Positions 1-9,800 of a stretch of DNA of 64,000 nt are shown piece by piece. The position numbers and the translations under genes were made by a program. The first letter of the stretch is position 1; every line of letters starts with the position of its first letter. The DNA is from Flavobacteriales bacterium (GTDB lineage Bacteria; Bacteroidota; Bacteroidia; Flavobacteriales_F; PHOS-HE28), in contig CP065018.1 of the NCBI GenBank assembly GCA_016700415.1, positions 2,672,001 to 2,736,000 on the forward strand, read 5' to 3'. Below the pieces are notes generated by a model. It did no database searches, had not been told where the DNA came from, and saw only the letters and a list, made by a program, of their open reading frames with translations.

Positions 1-2
1 AA

Positions 3-824
3 CGGCCGCTGAAGTTGCGCGCCAAGTTCACCCGGCAAGTGGTGGAGGAATTGCGCTTCGCCAGTGGTGATGCGGAACTGCGCATGGCCCTGTACGAGGA
101 ATTCGGTGATGCGCTCGGCGAGGACTTCGCAAAACTGCGCAAGCCCATGGAAGCTTGGTTGGACGAGCAAAGCAAAGGCAGCGACGACGAGGACGGTGAC
201 GAAGATGCACCCAAGGCAAAGGCCATCCCCGAGAAGAAGCGCAAGAAGCTGCTCGATGCCAAGACCTGGGAGCGTGACCTGCGCTTGGCCGACATCGGTG
301 GTGAGCTGCTGAAGCGTTTTGGCACCACCGTCTTCAACGACCTGATCGAACTGGACAAGGCGCTGGATGCGGCCGAGAAGGAATTGAAGTTCAGCCTCAG
401 CAAGCCCGAACGCAAACTGCTCGTGAACGCGGTGAGTTACCGCGATGAGGCCGCACCGCCCGTGATCAAAAAGGTCCACAAGCCAGGGAAAGCAAAGGCC
501 GATCCGCTACACGGCTTGTTCGAGGCGGTAGTTGATGGCAAGAACTGCGTGATCGAATGCGAGCCGGACGGCGAGCTACGCGACTATGAACAGATCCCCT
601 TGCTCGAAGGGGGCGGTATTGAAGCATTCATCCGCCGCGAGGTGTTGCCTTATGCGCCGGAAGCATGGATCGATGAAGAAGCCACCAAGATCGGTTACGA
701 AGTGAGCTTCAACCGGTACTTCTACAAGCCCCAGCCACTGCGCAGCTTGGAGGAGATCCGGTCTGACATTGTGACACTTGAGAAGGAGACGGAAGGTTTG
801 TTGAATGAAATTATATCAGCCTGA
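3..824 (+). CDS. hsdM: Type I restriction-modification methyltransferase subunit HsdM, C-terminal part
   Basis: The reading frame is open to the left edge, so the gene begins outside the window and only about the last 273 residues are present. HsdM is the N6-adenine methyltransferase (M) subunit that with HsdS methylates, and with HsdR cleaves, DNA. The catalytic NPPY region is not in view. What is visible is the helical C-terminal region, with an acidic/basic linker near SKGSDDEDGDEDAPKAK and a C-terminal coiled-coil-like segment LEEIRSDIVTLEKE, typical of the part that packs against HsdS. The assignment rests mainly on position: hsdS and hsdR follow on the same strand. A TTG at 15 is probably just an internal leucine codon. 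Confidence 0.8.
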   Translation, partial: RPLKLRAKFTRQVVEELRFASGDAELRMALYEEFGDALGEDFAKLRKPMEAWLDEQSKGSDDEDGDEDAPKAKAIPEKKRKKLLDAKTWERDLRLADIGGELLKRFGTTVFNDLIELDKALDAAEKELKFSLSKPERKLLVNAVSYRDEAAPPVIKKVHKPGKAKADPLHGLFEAVVDGKNCVIECEPDGELRDYEQIPLLEGGGIEAFIRREVLPYAPEAWIDEEATKIGYEVSFNRYFYKPQPLRSLEEIRSDIVTLEKETEGLLNEIISA

Positions 825-907
825 TGAACAGTTGGTTGAACAGGTACGTACCACCCAGTTACGCACAGTTACACAATCTGCCAATTGTGGATAAGTTGTT
901 AATAGGC

Positions 908-939
908 TTGTGTATCAATGGTCTATGTACGTACGTTTG
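908..939 (+). promoter_or_regulatory. Candidate Bacteroidota-type promoter ahead of abi
   Basis: TACGTTTG at 932-939 matches the Bacteroidota -7 consensus TAnnTTTG exactly. A TTG at 908-910 sits 21 bases upstream, about where the -33 element belongs. The expected start would be near 945, just before the inverted repeat at 950-990. This would start either a short RNA or the abi mRNA. The match is by eye only. Confidence 0.45.
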
Positions 940-944
940 CAGCA

Positions 945-998
945 ACAGTAGCCGCCACGCTTCCCATCAGAACAGCGCACCAGGGCGGCTCTTTTTTT
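945..998 (+). ncRNA. Putative small RNA or attenuator upstream of abi
   Basis: AGCCGCC (950-956) and GGCGGCT (984-990) are perfectly complementary and are followed by C and seven T residues (992-998), which is terminator-like, although the 27-base loop is long. With the promoter candidate at 908-939 this predicts a transcript of about 50 bases ending 20 bases before the abi ATG. Upstream, CACAAT/ATTGTG (872-889) and paired GTACGTAC copies (844-851, 927-934) add further fold potential. It may be an RNA antitoxin, an attenuator, or simply the hsdM terminator. Confidence 0.35.
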
Positions 999-1018
999 GC
1001 ACCCAAGCCAACTGAGCC

Positions 1019-1927
1019 ATGGGTGTGGAATTTGCAAAGGAGCCACTGACGCTCGATAAGCAGATCGACCTGCTCCGAGAGCGAGGCATGGTGATCAGCG
1101 ATGAGGCCAAGGCCCGGACCTACCTTACCAATATCAGCTACTACCGGCTTAGTGCCTACTGGTACATTTTCTTGGAACTGCCGCAAGCGGCCCACAAATT
1201 CAAGGAAGGCACCGAGTTCCATCGTGTGGTGGACACTTACGTCTTCGACCGCAAGCTGCGCATGTTACTGTTTGATGAGATCGAGCGCATTGAGATCTCC
1301 ATCAAGACCCGATTGATCCAGGAATTCTGTGAGACCAAAGGGAAGAACTGGTATGAGGACCCTGCGCTTTACACGAAGCCCTATCACCAGCAGAAGTTCC
1401 TCGAGTGTGTGGACGATGAGATCAAACGCACCAGTGAGGTCTTTATCAAGCATTATCGGCAGAAGTATAACAATGGGGTTAGACCACCTGCTTGGATGGT
1501 GTTTCAATTGGTCTCGTTCGGCCAAGTGAGCCGCCTTATGAAGAATCTTCGCTCTTGCCCTGAATTAAAGGCTGTGGCGGACCATTATGGTGTGGACGCA
1601 CAAGTGCTCTTGTCCTGGATGGAGAGTCTTTCCTTCGTACGGAACACTGCGGCCCATCACGCCCGGCTCTGGAACAGACGGATCCCCAAGGCACCCGTAC
1701 TTCCCAACAACCCCCAGCATGCTTGGTTGAAGGCGGTTCCTGGCCCGGGAGAGGAACGCAAGCTCTATGCGGTGTTGGCTGTGGTCCGCTACTTATTGGC
1801 CCGCTTCATACCCAGTACATCATTCAGCACGAAGTTGAACAAACTGCTTGCCGACCATCCAGAGGTGCTAGAGTCCTATATGGGGTTCACACCGAACTGG
1901 AGGGACGAACCACTTTGGAAGAATTGA
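1019..1927 (+). CDS. Abi family protein (Abi_2/AbiD-AbiF type, HEPN-like)
   Basis: A 302-residue protein of the Abi_2 family of abortive-infection and toxin-like proteins. Near the N-terminus is the family pattern of a helix followed by YYRLSAYWY (41-49). The stretch ERIEISIKTR (89-98) and the motif RNTAAHHARLW (208-218) fit the R-N-x-x-x-H-H signature of HEPN-type RNases seen in this family. The family is known to abort phage infection, probably by cutting RNA. The substrate here is unknown. The gene lies between hsdM and a GmrSD-like gene, with only 13 bases to the latter. The ATG at 1019 begins just after a terminator-like hairpin, so expression may depend on readthrough. Confidence 0.85.
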   Translation: MGVEFAKEPLTLDKQIDLLRERGMVISDEAKARTYLTNISYYRLSAYWYIFLELPQAAHKFKEGTEFHRVVDTYVFDRKLRMLLFDEIERIEISIKTRLIQEFCETKGKNWYEDPALYTKPYHQQKFLECVDDEIKRTSEVFIKHYRQKYNNGVRPPAWMVFQLVSFGQVSRLMKNLRSCPELKAVADHYGVDAQVLLSWMESLSFVRNTAAHHARLWNRRIPKAPVLPNNPQHAWLKAVPGPGEERKLYAVLAVVRYLLARFIPSTSFSTKLNKLLADHPEVLESYMGFTPNWRDEPLWKN

Positions 1928-1940
1928 GTATTCAACGAAC

Positions 1941-3767
1941 ATGAGAGAGATTCTAGGAAAGGCCAAGACCGTTCGCGAATTGCTCAAGGAGGTCAAGTAC
2001 TCCATTGACTACTACCAGCGGGAATACAAATGGCATGAGAAGCAGATCCGCGAGCTTGTGGATGACCTGAGCGACAAGTTCTTGGAGGAGTACCAGCCGG
2101 GACATCCACGGGCCAAGGTCGCCGAATACCCGCATTACTTCTTGGGTTCGATCATCATCAGCAAGAAGGAGAATGTCGGTTACATCGTGGATGGCCAGCA
2201 GCGCCTTACGAGCTTGACGTTGCTGCTGATCCTCTTGCGTAACCTACAGAAGGGGCGGGAGAAACAAGTGAAGGTGGACGAGCTCATCTTCTCGGAGAAG
2301 TTCGACCAGAAGTCGTACAACCTGCATGTGGATGAACGCACACCAGCGATGGATGCACTATACGAGGGGCTTCCTTTCGACGTGACCGACCGACCGGAAT
2401 CTGTGCAGAATTTGGTACAGCGTTATCGCGATCTTGAGAGCTGCTTCCCTGAGGAATTGCGTGATGATGCCCTTCCTTACTTCATTGATTGGCTGTTGGA
2501 GAACGTTCACTTGGTGGAGATCACGGCCTACTCCGATGATGATGCTTACACCATCTTCGAGACGATGAACGACCGGGGGCTTTCATTGAGCCCGACGGAT
2601 ATGTTGAAGGGCTATCTACTTGCGAATATTGACGAGAACAAAAGGACCGCAGCGAACACGAAGTGGCGTGATCGCATTCGTGTCCTGAATGAGGCTGGAA
2701 AGGAGGTGGAGTCGGACTTCTTCAAAACTTGGTTGCGTAGCCAGTATGCAACCAAGATCAGGGAACGCAAGAAGAATGCAAGGCCAGAGGATTTCGATCG
2801 GATCGGAACCGAGTTCCACCGATGGTTGCGGGATACGTCGGACGTTGTCGGTCTCAAACAAAGCGCAGACTTCTATCGCTTCATCGATCGCGATTTCGAA
2901 TTCTATAGCCGACAGTATCTCCGGTTGATCGACGCAGGCAAGCGGCCTGTTCCGGGCCTTGAACACGTGCTATACAATGCGCAACATGGCTTCACGCTGC
3001 AATACATGTTGTTGATGTCGCCACTTGATCCGGATGATAGCGATGAGGTCGTGGTGCGAAAAGCAGGACTTGTCGCCCGTTACTTGGACATTCTGTTGAC
3101 ATGGCGATTATGGAATTTCCGCACGATCTCCTATTCAGGAATGCAGTATGCCATGTTCCTCGTCATGCGAGATATTCGCGGGCTCGCCGTTGATGCCCTG
3201 TCCCAGAAACTTCACGACCTTCTGACCAAGGAGAGCGAGAATTTCACGAGCAACGACCGGCTGCGCGTTCACCAGCAGAACCGCTATTACATCCATCGAC
3301 TCTTGGCGCGGATCACGGACTTCGTGGAGACCAGTTCAGGACAACCGTCACGCTACTTGGATTATGTCAGCGAAGGAAAGACACGCTGTGAGGTGGAACA
3401 CATTTGGGCGGACCATGCTGAACGACACACCGATGAGTTCGACCACCCGGCTGACTTCGCTGAGTACCGCAACCGGATCGGGGGCCTCCTTCTCTTGCCG
3501 AAGAGTTTCAACGCGAGTTACGGGGATCTGACATACATAGAGAAGCTGCCGCATTACAACACGCAGAACCTGTTGGCCCGTTCACTGCACCCACAGTGTT
3601 ACCAACACAACCCAGGGTTCATCCGGTTCAAAAGCGAAAGCGAGATCCCGTTCGCTCCAATGCCAGCGTTCAAGAAGACAGAACTTGAAGCACGCGGAGA
3701 TCTCTATCGGCAGTTGGCCGAGAAGATCTGGGACCCCGCACATCTTCTACAAGGAGTGCCAGCATGA
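1941..3767 (+). CDS. DUF262/DUF1524 GmrSD-like restriction endonuclease
   Basis: A 608-residue protein with the two-domain plan of GmrSD single-chain enzymes. The N-terminal DUF262 part carries YQREYKW (25-31), DGQQR (84-88, the NTP-binding/ParB-like signature) and FETMNDRGLSLSP. The C-terminal DUF1524 part has VEHIWADH near residue 485 followed by NRIGGLLLLP, an HNH/beta-beta-alpha-metal nuclease pattern. Known relatives cut phage DNA with modified bases. The stop overlaps the hsdS start by four bases (ATGA), so it is probably translated together with hsdS and belongs to the same defence operon. Target specificity cannot be read from sequence. Confidence 0.85.
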   Translation: MREILGKAKTVRELLKEVKYSIDYYQREYKWHEKQIRELVDDLSDKFLEEYQPGHPRAKVAEYPHYFLGSIIISKKENVGYIVDGQQRLTSLTLLLILLRNLQKGREKQVKVDELIFSEKFDQKSYNLHVDERTPAMDALYEGLPFDVTDRPESVQNLVQRYRDLESCFPEELRDDALPYFIDWLLENVHLVEITAYSDDDAYTIFETMNDRGLSLSPTDMLKGYLLANIDENKRTAANTKWRDRIRVLNEAGKEVESDFFKTWLRSQYATKIRERKKNARPEDFDRIGTEFHRWLRDTSDVVGLKQSADFYRFIDRDFEFYSRQYLRLIDAGKRPVPGLEHVLYNAQHGFTLQYMLLMSPLDPDDSDEVVVRKAGLVARYLDILLTWRLWNFRTISYSGMQYAMFLVMRDIRGLAVDALSQKLHDLLTKESENFTSNDRLRVHQQNRYYIHRLLARITDFVETSSGQPSRYLDYVSEGKTRCEVEHIWADHAERHTDEFDHPADFAEYRNRIGGLLLLPKSFNASYGDLTYIEKLPHYNTQNLLARSLHPQCYQHNPGFIRFKSESEIPFAPMPAFKKTELEARGDLYRQLAEKIWDPAHLLQGVPA

Positions 3768-5173
3768 GCAACACCACCCTCAACCCCTACCCCGCCTACA
3801 AGCCCGCAGGCGTACCCTGGCTCCAGCAGGTGCCGGAGCATTGGGCGTTGCTGCGCACAAAGAACTTTCTGCGCGAAGTGAACGTGCGGAGCAAGACCGG
3901 CAAGGAAGACCTGCTTTCGGTTTCACAATACACGGGCATCACACGGCGCAAGGATTCAATGCGCGGTGGCTCGGGTTTGGTGACTACCGCGAAGACATTG
4001 GTCGGCTACAAGCTTGTTGAGCCCGGTGATCTGGTCATGAATATCATGCTCGCTTGGCGTGGAAGTCAGGCGGTTTCTCCGATCGCAGGCATAACAAGTC
4101 CGGCATACAGCGTCTTCCGTGTCACGACCGACCAGGTCATCCCGCAATACCTGCATTACATCTACCGCACGGATCTGTATAATGGCCTGTTCAAGACCGT
4201 TTCAACAGGTGTAATGGATAGTCGGCTGCGCTTGTATCCCGAGGTGTTCTTTAGGCTACCAACGCTATTGCCGCCCCCCGACGAACAACACCTCATCGTC
4301 CGCTACCTGCAGGCCTTGGATGCCAAGGTGAAGCGCTACATCCGCACCAAGCGCACCCTCATTGCGCGCTTGCAGGAGCAAAAGCAGGCCATCATCCAGC
4401 GGGCCGTTACGCGCGGGCTGGACCCCAACGTGAAACTGAAACCCAGCGGCGTGGAGTGGCTGGGGGAGGTGCCGGAGCATTGGGAGGTGAAGCAGCTGAA
4501 ACAAGCGGCTACAATTCTGCGCGGAAAGTTCTCGCATCGGCCAAGGAATGACCCAAGGTTCTATGGTGGGTCGTATCCCTTCATACAGACCGGTTCAATT
4601 GCACGCGCGAACAAGTTCATCACCGAGTACAAGCAAACGCTGAATGAGAAAGGTCTTTCGGTTAGCAAACTGTTTCCGAAGGGTACGCTCGTTATGGCCA
4701 TTGCAGCCAACATTGGTGACGTGGCGGTTCTCTCCTTCGATTCTTGTGCGCCGGACAGCGTTATAGGCTTTCTACCATTTGCACAAACGAATCAAGACTA
4801 TCTGTATCTGACTCTCACGGCGATGAAACCTGAGCTTCTTGCCGAAGCACCGGTCAATACACAAGGCAATCTGAGCATCGCACGAGTGGGAAGCATGGCA
4901 ATGCCCTACCCGCCAATTGAGGAACAAGGAATCATTGCTGATCACATCAACCAACATGTAACGCATATCGACCAGAACATCTCGCTAATGCTTCGGACCA
5001 TTCAACAAGTACACGAGTACCACACGCGCCTGATCGCGAATGTGGTAACGGGTGCGGTGGATGTAAGAGCAGCCGCACAAGCCTTGCCCACTGATCAGAC
5101 AATTGGTGGATCAGACGATCAGACAATGGAGGAGGAGGAAATGGAGGTGGAAGAGGAGGCTGGAGAAGAGTAG
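3764..5173 (+). CDS. hsdS: Type I restriction-modification specificity subunit HsdS
   Basis: A 469-residue specificity subunit with two target recognition domains. Each begins with the typical VPEHW phrase (near residues 23 and 237) and ends with an IxxPPxxEQ-like element (LLPPPDEQ, YPPIEEQ) leading into a conserved helix. It should set the bipartite DNA site for the HsdM/HsdR complex. The start overlaps the upstream GmrSD-like gene by four bases. The C-terminus is unusual: past the last helix comes a Gln/Asp-rich stretch encoded by repeated GATCAGACAAT words (5093-5129) and then an almost purely acidic tail (EEEEMEVEEE), probably an added disordered extension. Confidence 0.92.
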   Translation: MSNTTLNPYPAYKPAGVPWLQQVPEHWALLRTKNFLREVNVRSKTGKEDLLSVSQYTGITRRKDSMRGGSGLVTTAKTLVGYKLVEPGDLVMNIMLAWRGSQAVSPIAGITSPAYSVFRVTTDQVIPQYLHYIYRTDLYNGLFKTVSTGVMDSRLRLYPEVFFRLPTLLPPPDEQHLIVRYLQALDAKVKRYIRTKRTLIARLQEQKQAIIQRAVTRGLDPNVKLKPSGVEWLGEVPEHWEVKQLKQAATILRGKFSHRPRNDPRFYGGSYPFIQTGSIARANKFITEYKQTLNEKGLSVSKLFPKGTLVMAIAANIGDVAVLSFDSCAPDSVIGFLPFAQTNQDYLYLTLTAMKPELLAEAPVNTQGNLSIARVGSMAMPYPPIEEQGIIADHINQHVTHIDQNISLMLRTIQQVHEYHTRLIANVVTGAVDVRAAAQALPTDQTIGGSDDQTMEEEEMEVEEEAGEE

Positions 5174-5209
5174 AAAGAGCGATAACCGAACTTTGTGGTA
5201 CTTGGCCCA

Positions 5210-6367
5210 ATGGATCTCACCCTACAACCCAGCCTCTTGCAGTGGGCGCGCGAACGCGCGCGGCTCACGCGGGATGACCTTGCCCAGAAGATGGGCCTGG
5301 TGCCCAAGCGCGTGGAAGAGTGGGAGGAGACCGGTGTGATCAAAGCGGATTGGGCGCAACGCCTGGCGGACAAGACCCACGCTCCGTACGGCTACCTCTT
5401 CCTGAAGGAACCGCCCGAGGTAAAGCTGGACATACCGGACTTCCGCACCTTGGGCGACCAGCGTGTGCGCCGCGCAAGCACGGAGCTAGTGGATACGGTG
5501 GACATCGCGATCCTGCGCCAGGATTGGTACAGGGAATACCTGATCGCCGAGGGCGAAGAGCCCCTGGCCTTCGTGGGCAGCATCACCCCATCCATGTCCA
5601 TCGCGAAGGCCGCAGCGCTCATCCGCGATACCATGGCCATCGGTACCGAAGTGCGCCGCCAGGAAAGCACTTGGGAGGACGCCTTGCGCGTAATGGTCGC
5701 GCACATCGAGGAGCGCGACGTACTGGTGATGCGCAACGGCGTGGTGGGCAACAACACCTCCCGTCCCCTCAGTGTGGAGGAGTTCCGGGGTTTCGCCATC
5801 GCGGACGAGTTCGCCCCGCTCATCTTTATCAATGGCGCGGACTACCTGAGCGCCCAGATGTTCACGCTTGCGCACGAACTGGTACACGTCTTTGTGAAGG
5901 CTTCGGGCATTTCCAACCTGCACGACACTTTTCCTTCGGACCATGTGATCGAACGCTTCTGCAACCAGGTTGCGGCGGAGTTGCTGGTACCCGAAGAGGA
6001 ACTGCGTGCCCTGCATGCGGCCATCGGCAGCAACGGCGACCCGGCGGACCGGCTGGCACGCCACTTCAAGGTCAGCGCCATGGTGATGCTGCGCCGCCTG
6101 CTGGACCTTGGCCTGATCACGAAGCCGGACTTCATCGCCCGCATCAGCGCCATCAAAGCGCAGTTCGATGCGCAACGCGCGCAGCGTCCGTCCGGCGGCA
6201 GTTTCTACAACACCTACAAGACACGCACCAGTGGCCGTTTCGCACGTGCCATCATCGCCAGCACATTGGAAGGTCGCACCTCCTACCGCGAAGGCCTGAA
6301 ATTGTTGGGCCTGGCCAAGTACGAGACCTTCCAGAAAGTGGCCCGCGAATTCAACTTCCAAGTCTGA
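5210..6367 (+). CDS. XRE-type HTH and ImmA/IrrE metallopeptidase fusion
   Basis: A 385-residue protein starting at the ATG at 5210; a GTG at 5195 in the same frame is a less usual alternative. Residues about 1-55 form a helix-turn-helix (RLTRDDLAQKMGL...VEEWE). The central-to-C-terminal part is an ImmA/IrrE metallopeptidase with the zinc motif HELVH at 222-226 within LAHELVHVF. Relatives cleave repressors to derepress mobile-element or stress genes, and many act as antitoxin-like partners. It touches the DUF4411 gene downstream (TGATG junction), a pairing typical of two-gene toxin-antitoxin-like modules, here embedded between hsdS and hsdR. Confidence 0.88.
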   Translation: MDLTLQPSLLQWARERARLTRDDLAQKMGLVPKRVEEWEETGVIKADWAQRLADKTHAPYGYLFLKEPPEVKLDIPDFRTLGDQRVRRASTELVDTVDIAILRQDWYREYLIAEGEEPLAFVGSITPSMSIAKAAALIRDTMAIGTEVRRQESTWEDALRVMVAHIEERDVLVMRNGVVGNNTSRPLSVEEFRGFAIADEFAPLIFINGADYLSAQMFTLAHELVHVFVKASGISNLHDTFPSDHVIERFCNQVAAELLVPEEELRALHAAIGSNGDPADRLARHFKVSAMVMLRRLLDLGLITKPDFIARISAIKAQFDAQRAQRPSGGSFYNTYKTRTSGRFARAIIASTLEGRTSYREGLKLLGLAKYETFQKVAREFNFQV

Positions 6368-6858
6368 TGGCCTATTGCTTGGACGCCGATTCGCTCATCG
6401 ACGCGAAGAACCACTACTACGGAATGGACTTCTGTCCGGCCTTTTGGCAATGGTTGGACGTGCAAGCGCAGGCGGGTCAAGTGTTGAGCATCGTGCAAGT
6501 GGCCGATGAACTGGAGCCCTACGGTGGTCCCTTGAAAGCCTGGGGCGAAGCACGAAAGGGACCCCTGTTCAAGGGCCTCGACGCCGGGGTGACCAAATGG
6601 CTCGCAGAACTGGCCGAGTGGACCATGCGGCAGCCGTATCTGGAGTCTGCGAAGAATGAATTCCTCTCGTCCACCGACCTGAAGTTGATCGCCTACGCGA
6701 AGGCGCACGGGCATACCGTCGTGACCCGCGAAGTACACGAGGATGGGAAGAAGAAGGTCAAGATCCCCACGGTGTGCAAAGCCTTCGACGTGGACATTGC
6801 ACGCACCCATGACATGCTGCGGACGCTGAAAGCCCGCTTTGTACTCGAAGCCGCATGA
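6367..6858 (+). CDS. DUF4411 family PIN-like protein
   Basis: A 163-residue protein of the DUF4411 family, expected to adopt a PIN-domain RNase fold. Acidic residues fit that fold: D6 and D8 in CLDADSLIDAK, and the later aspartate in SSTDLKLIAYAKAHGHTVVTRE. The start ATG shares one base with the stop of the ImmA/IrrE-HTH gene and its own stop overlaps hsdR by four bases, so all three should be translationally coupled. The pair is most simply read as a toxin (PIN-like RNase) with an HTH/protease partner. RNase activity is inference. Confidence 0.75.
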   Translation: MAYCLDADSLIDAKNHYYGMDFCPAFWQWLDVQAQAGQVLSIVQVADELEPYGGPLKAWGEARKGPLFKGLDAGVTKWLAELAEWTMRQPYLESAKNEFLSSTDLKLIAYAKAHGHTVVTREVHEDGKKKVKIPTVCKAFDVDIARTHDMLRTLKARFVLEAA

Positions 6859-9800
6859 GCAGTACCAACACCAGCGAAGCCGGCCTTGAGGCCCTGATCG
6901 TGGCGGACATGACCGGCAACGGGGCCGCGAAGACCAAGGGCCACGAAGCCAAGGACCTTGCTGCCGCCGTGGCCGACCCCGCTGGGACCTATGGCCAGTG
7001 CTGGCTGCCCGGCGATGCCAGCGACTACGACCGCGCCCATGCCGTGGACCTGCGCCAATTGCGCCTCTTTCTGGAAGCCACCCAGCCAAAGCTGGCCGAA
7101 GAACTGGACCTGGCCAACGACAGCCACCGGCGCCGCAGCTTCTTGGCCCGCCTGCAAGGCGTGATCGCCAAAGAGGGTGTGGTGCATGCCCTGCGCAAAG
7201 GCATCGATGACGGTCCGCTGCACATTGACCTGTATTACCCCACACCCACACCGGGCAACGCAACGGCCTCGCTGCACTATGCCGCGAACCGCTTCACCGT
7301 AACCCGCCAACTGCACTTCAGTCCCGACCAAACGAAACTCTCGTTGGACCTGTGCTGCTTCCTGAACGGCCTGCCCATCTTCACCTTCGAACTGAAGAAC
7401 AGCCTGACCAAGCAGACCGTGGAAGATGCCGTGGAGCAGTACCGCCGCGACCGCGACCCCAAGGAACTGCTCTTCCAGTTCGGTCGCTGCGTGGCGCACT
7501 TCGCGGTGGACGATGCGCTGGTGAAATTCTGCACTGACCTGAAAGGCAAGGCCAGTTGGTTCCTGCCCTTCGACCAAGGGTGGAACGATGGTGCGGGCAA
7601 TCCGCCCAACCCCAATGGCCTGAAGACCGACTACCTGTGGAAGCGGGTGCTGGCACCGATGAGCCTGAGCAACATCCTGGAGAGCTACGCGCAGGTGGTG
7701 GAGTTCAAGGATGACAAGACCGGCCGCAAGAAGCAGACGCAGATCTACCCGCGCTACCATCAGTTGAGCGTGGTGCGCGCCCTGTTGAAGCACGCACGCG
7801 ACAACGGTGCAGGGCAGAAATACCTGGTGCAGCACAGCGCGGGCAGCGGCAAGAGCAACAGCATCGCGTGGCTCGCGCACCAGCTCACCGGCTTGGAGCA
7901 CGAAGACAAGGTGCTCTTCGATAGCATCATCGTCGTTACCGATCGTCGCAACTTGGACAAGCAGATCAGCGAGACCATCAAGCAATTCACGCAAGTGCGT
8001 GCCGTGGTGGGCCACGCGGACCGCAGCGGCAACCTTCGCGAGATGATCGAGGGTGGCAAGAAGATCATCATCAGCACCATCCAGAAGTTCCCGCACATCC
8101 TGGACGAGATCGGCAGCGCGCATGCCGGTCGTCGCTTCGCCATCATCATCGATGAGGCGCACAGCAGTCAGGGCGGCAAGGCCAGCGCCGCATTGAACAC
8201 TGCATTGAGCGGCGAAGAGGAGGAGGAGGAAACGATGGAGGACAAGATCAACGCCTTGATCGAGGCGAAGAAACTCTTGCCTAATGCCAGCTACTTTGCC
8301 TTCACCGCTACGCCGAAGCACAAGACGCTGGAGCTGTTCGGTGTGCCGTATGAGCACGACGGCCGCACGAAGTTCAAGCCCTTCCACAGCTACACCATGA
8401 AGCAAGCCATCCAGGAAGGCTTCATCATGGATGTGCTGAAGTACTACACGCCGGTGGATAGCTTCTACAAGCTGGTGAAGCGCGTGGAGGAGGATCCGGA
8501 ATTCGATACCAGCCGCGCCAACAAGAAACTGCGCCGCTATGTGGAAGGGCACGACCATGCCATCCGCATGAAGGCCGAGATCATGGTCGATCACTTCCAT
8601 GAGCAGGTCCTCGCGCAGAACAAGGTGGGTGGCAAGGCCCGCGCGATGCTGGTGACCAACGGCATCGACCGAGCCATGCAATACTTCGCAGCCTTCAACG
8701 CCTACTTGGCGGAGCGCAAGAGTCCGTACAAGGCCATCATCGCCTTTAGCGGCGAACAGGAGTTGGATGGCCACAAGGTGACCGAGGCCAGCATGAACGG
8801 TTTTCCGAGCAACAAGATCGAAGAAGAGATAGAGCAGGACCCCTACCGCTTCCTCATCTGTGCGGACAAGTTCCAGACGGGCTACGACCAGCCCTTGATG
8901 CACACGATGTACGTGGACAAGACGCTCAACGGCATCAAGGCCGTGCAGACGCTGAGCCGCCTGAACCGTGCGCACCCGCAGAAGCACGACGTGTTCGTCC
9001 TCGACTTCATGAACGACGTGGACACCATCCAACAATCCTTCGCCGACTTCTATCGCACCACCATCCTCAGCGAAGGCACCGACCCGAACATCCTGCACGA
9101 CTTGAACGGTGCGTTGGACGGACACGGGTTGTATGACACTTCGCTCATCGACGATTTCGTTGCCAAGTACTTGGGCGGTGCCTCACGCGACACGCTCGAC
9201 CCCGCACTCGACATCACCGTGGCGCATTACGTGGCCGACCTCGATGAAGACCAGCAGGTAGCCTTCAAGGGCAGCGCCAAGGCCTTCTGCCGCACCTACG
9301 GTTTCCTCAGCGGCATACTGCCCTACAAGAAACCGGAATGGGAGAAGCTCAGCATCTTCCTCAATTTCCTGATCCCTAAGTTGCCCGCACCGGTGGAAGA
9401 GGATCTTGCACGCGGCATTCTCGAGGCCATCGACATGGACAGCTACCGCGTGGAGAAAAAGGCCATGCAGGCCATCGACCTGCCGGACGCCGACAGCGAG
9501 ATAGCGCCCATCCCCGGCACCGCCGGTGGCCGCAAACCGGAACCGGAGCTGGACCATCTGAGCAACATCATCAAGGTCTTCAACGAGCACTGGGGCAACA
9601 TCCCGTGGGAGGACAAGGACCGCATCACCGAGCGCCTAACGAAGGAGATTCCAGCCAAGGTCGCCGCCGACAGCGCCTACCAGAATGCCATCAAGAACAG
9701 CGACAAGCAGAACGCCCGCATCGAGATGGACAAGGCCCTGCTCCGCGTAATGATAGGCCTGATGAAGGACGAGACGCAGCTCTTCAAGGAATTCAGCGAT

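Noticed and set aside
824..1015. 63-codon plus-strand frame between hsdM and abi
   Set aside because: Composition is not protein-like, it crosses the promoter and hairpin, and it has no family resemblance.
6693..9125. 810-codon minus-strand frame opposite hsdR
   Set aside because: It mirrors the codon pattern of hsdR on the other strand, rich in V, H, A and L, with no domain; hsdR has full helicase motifs.
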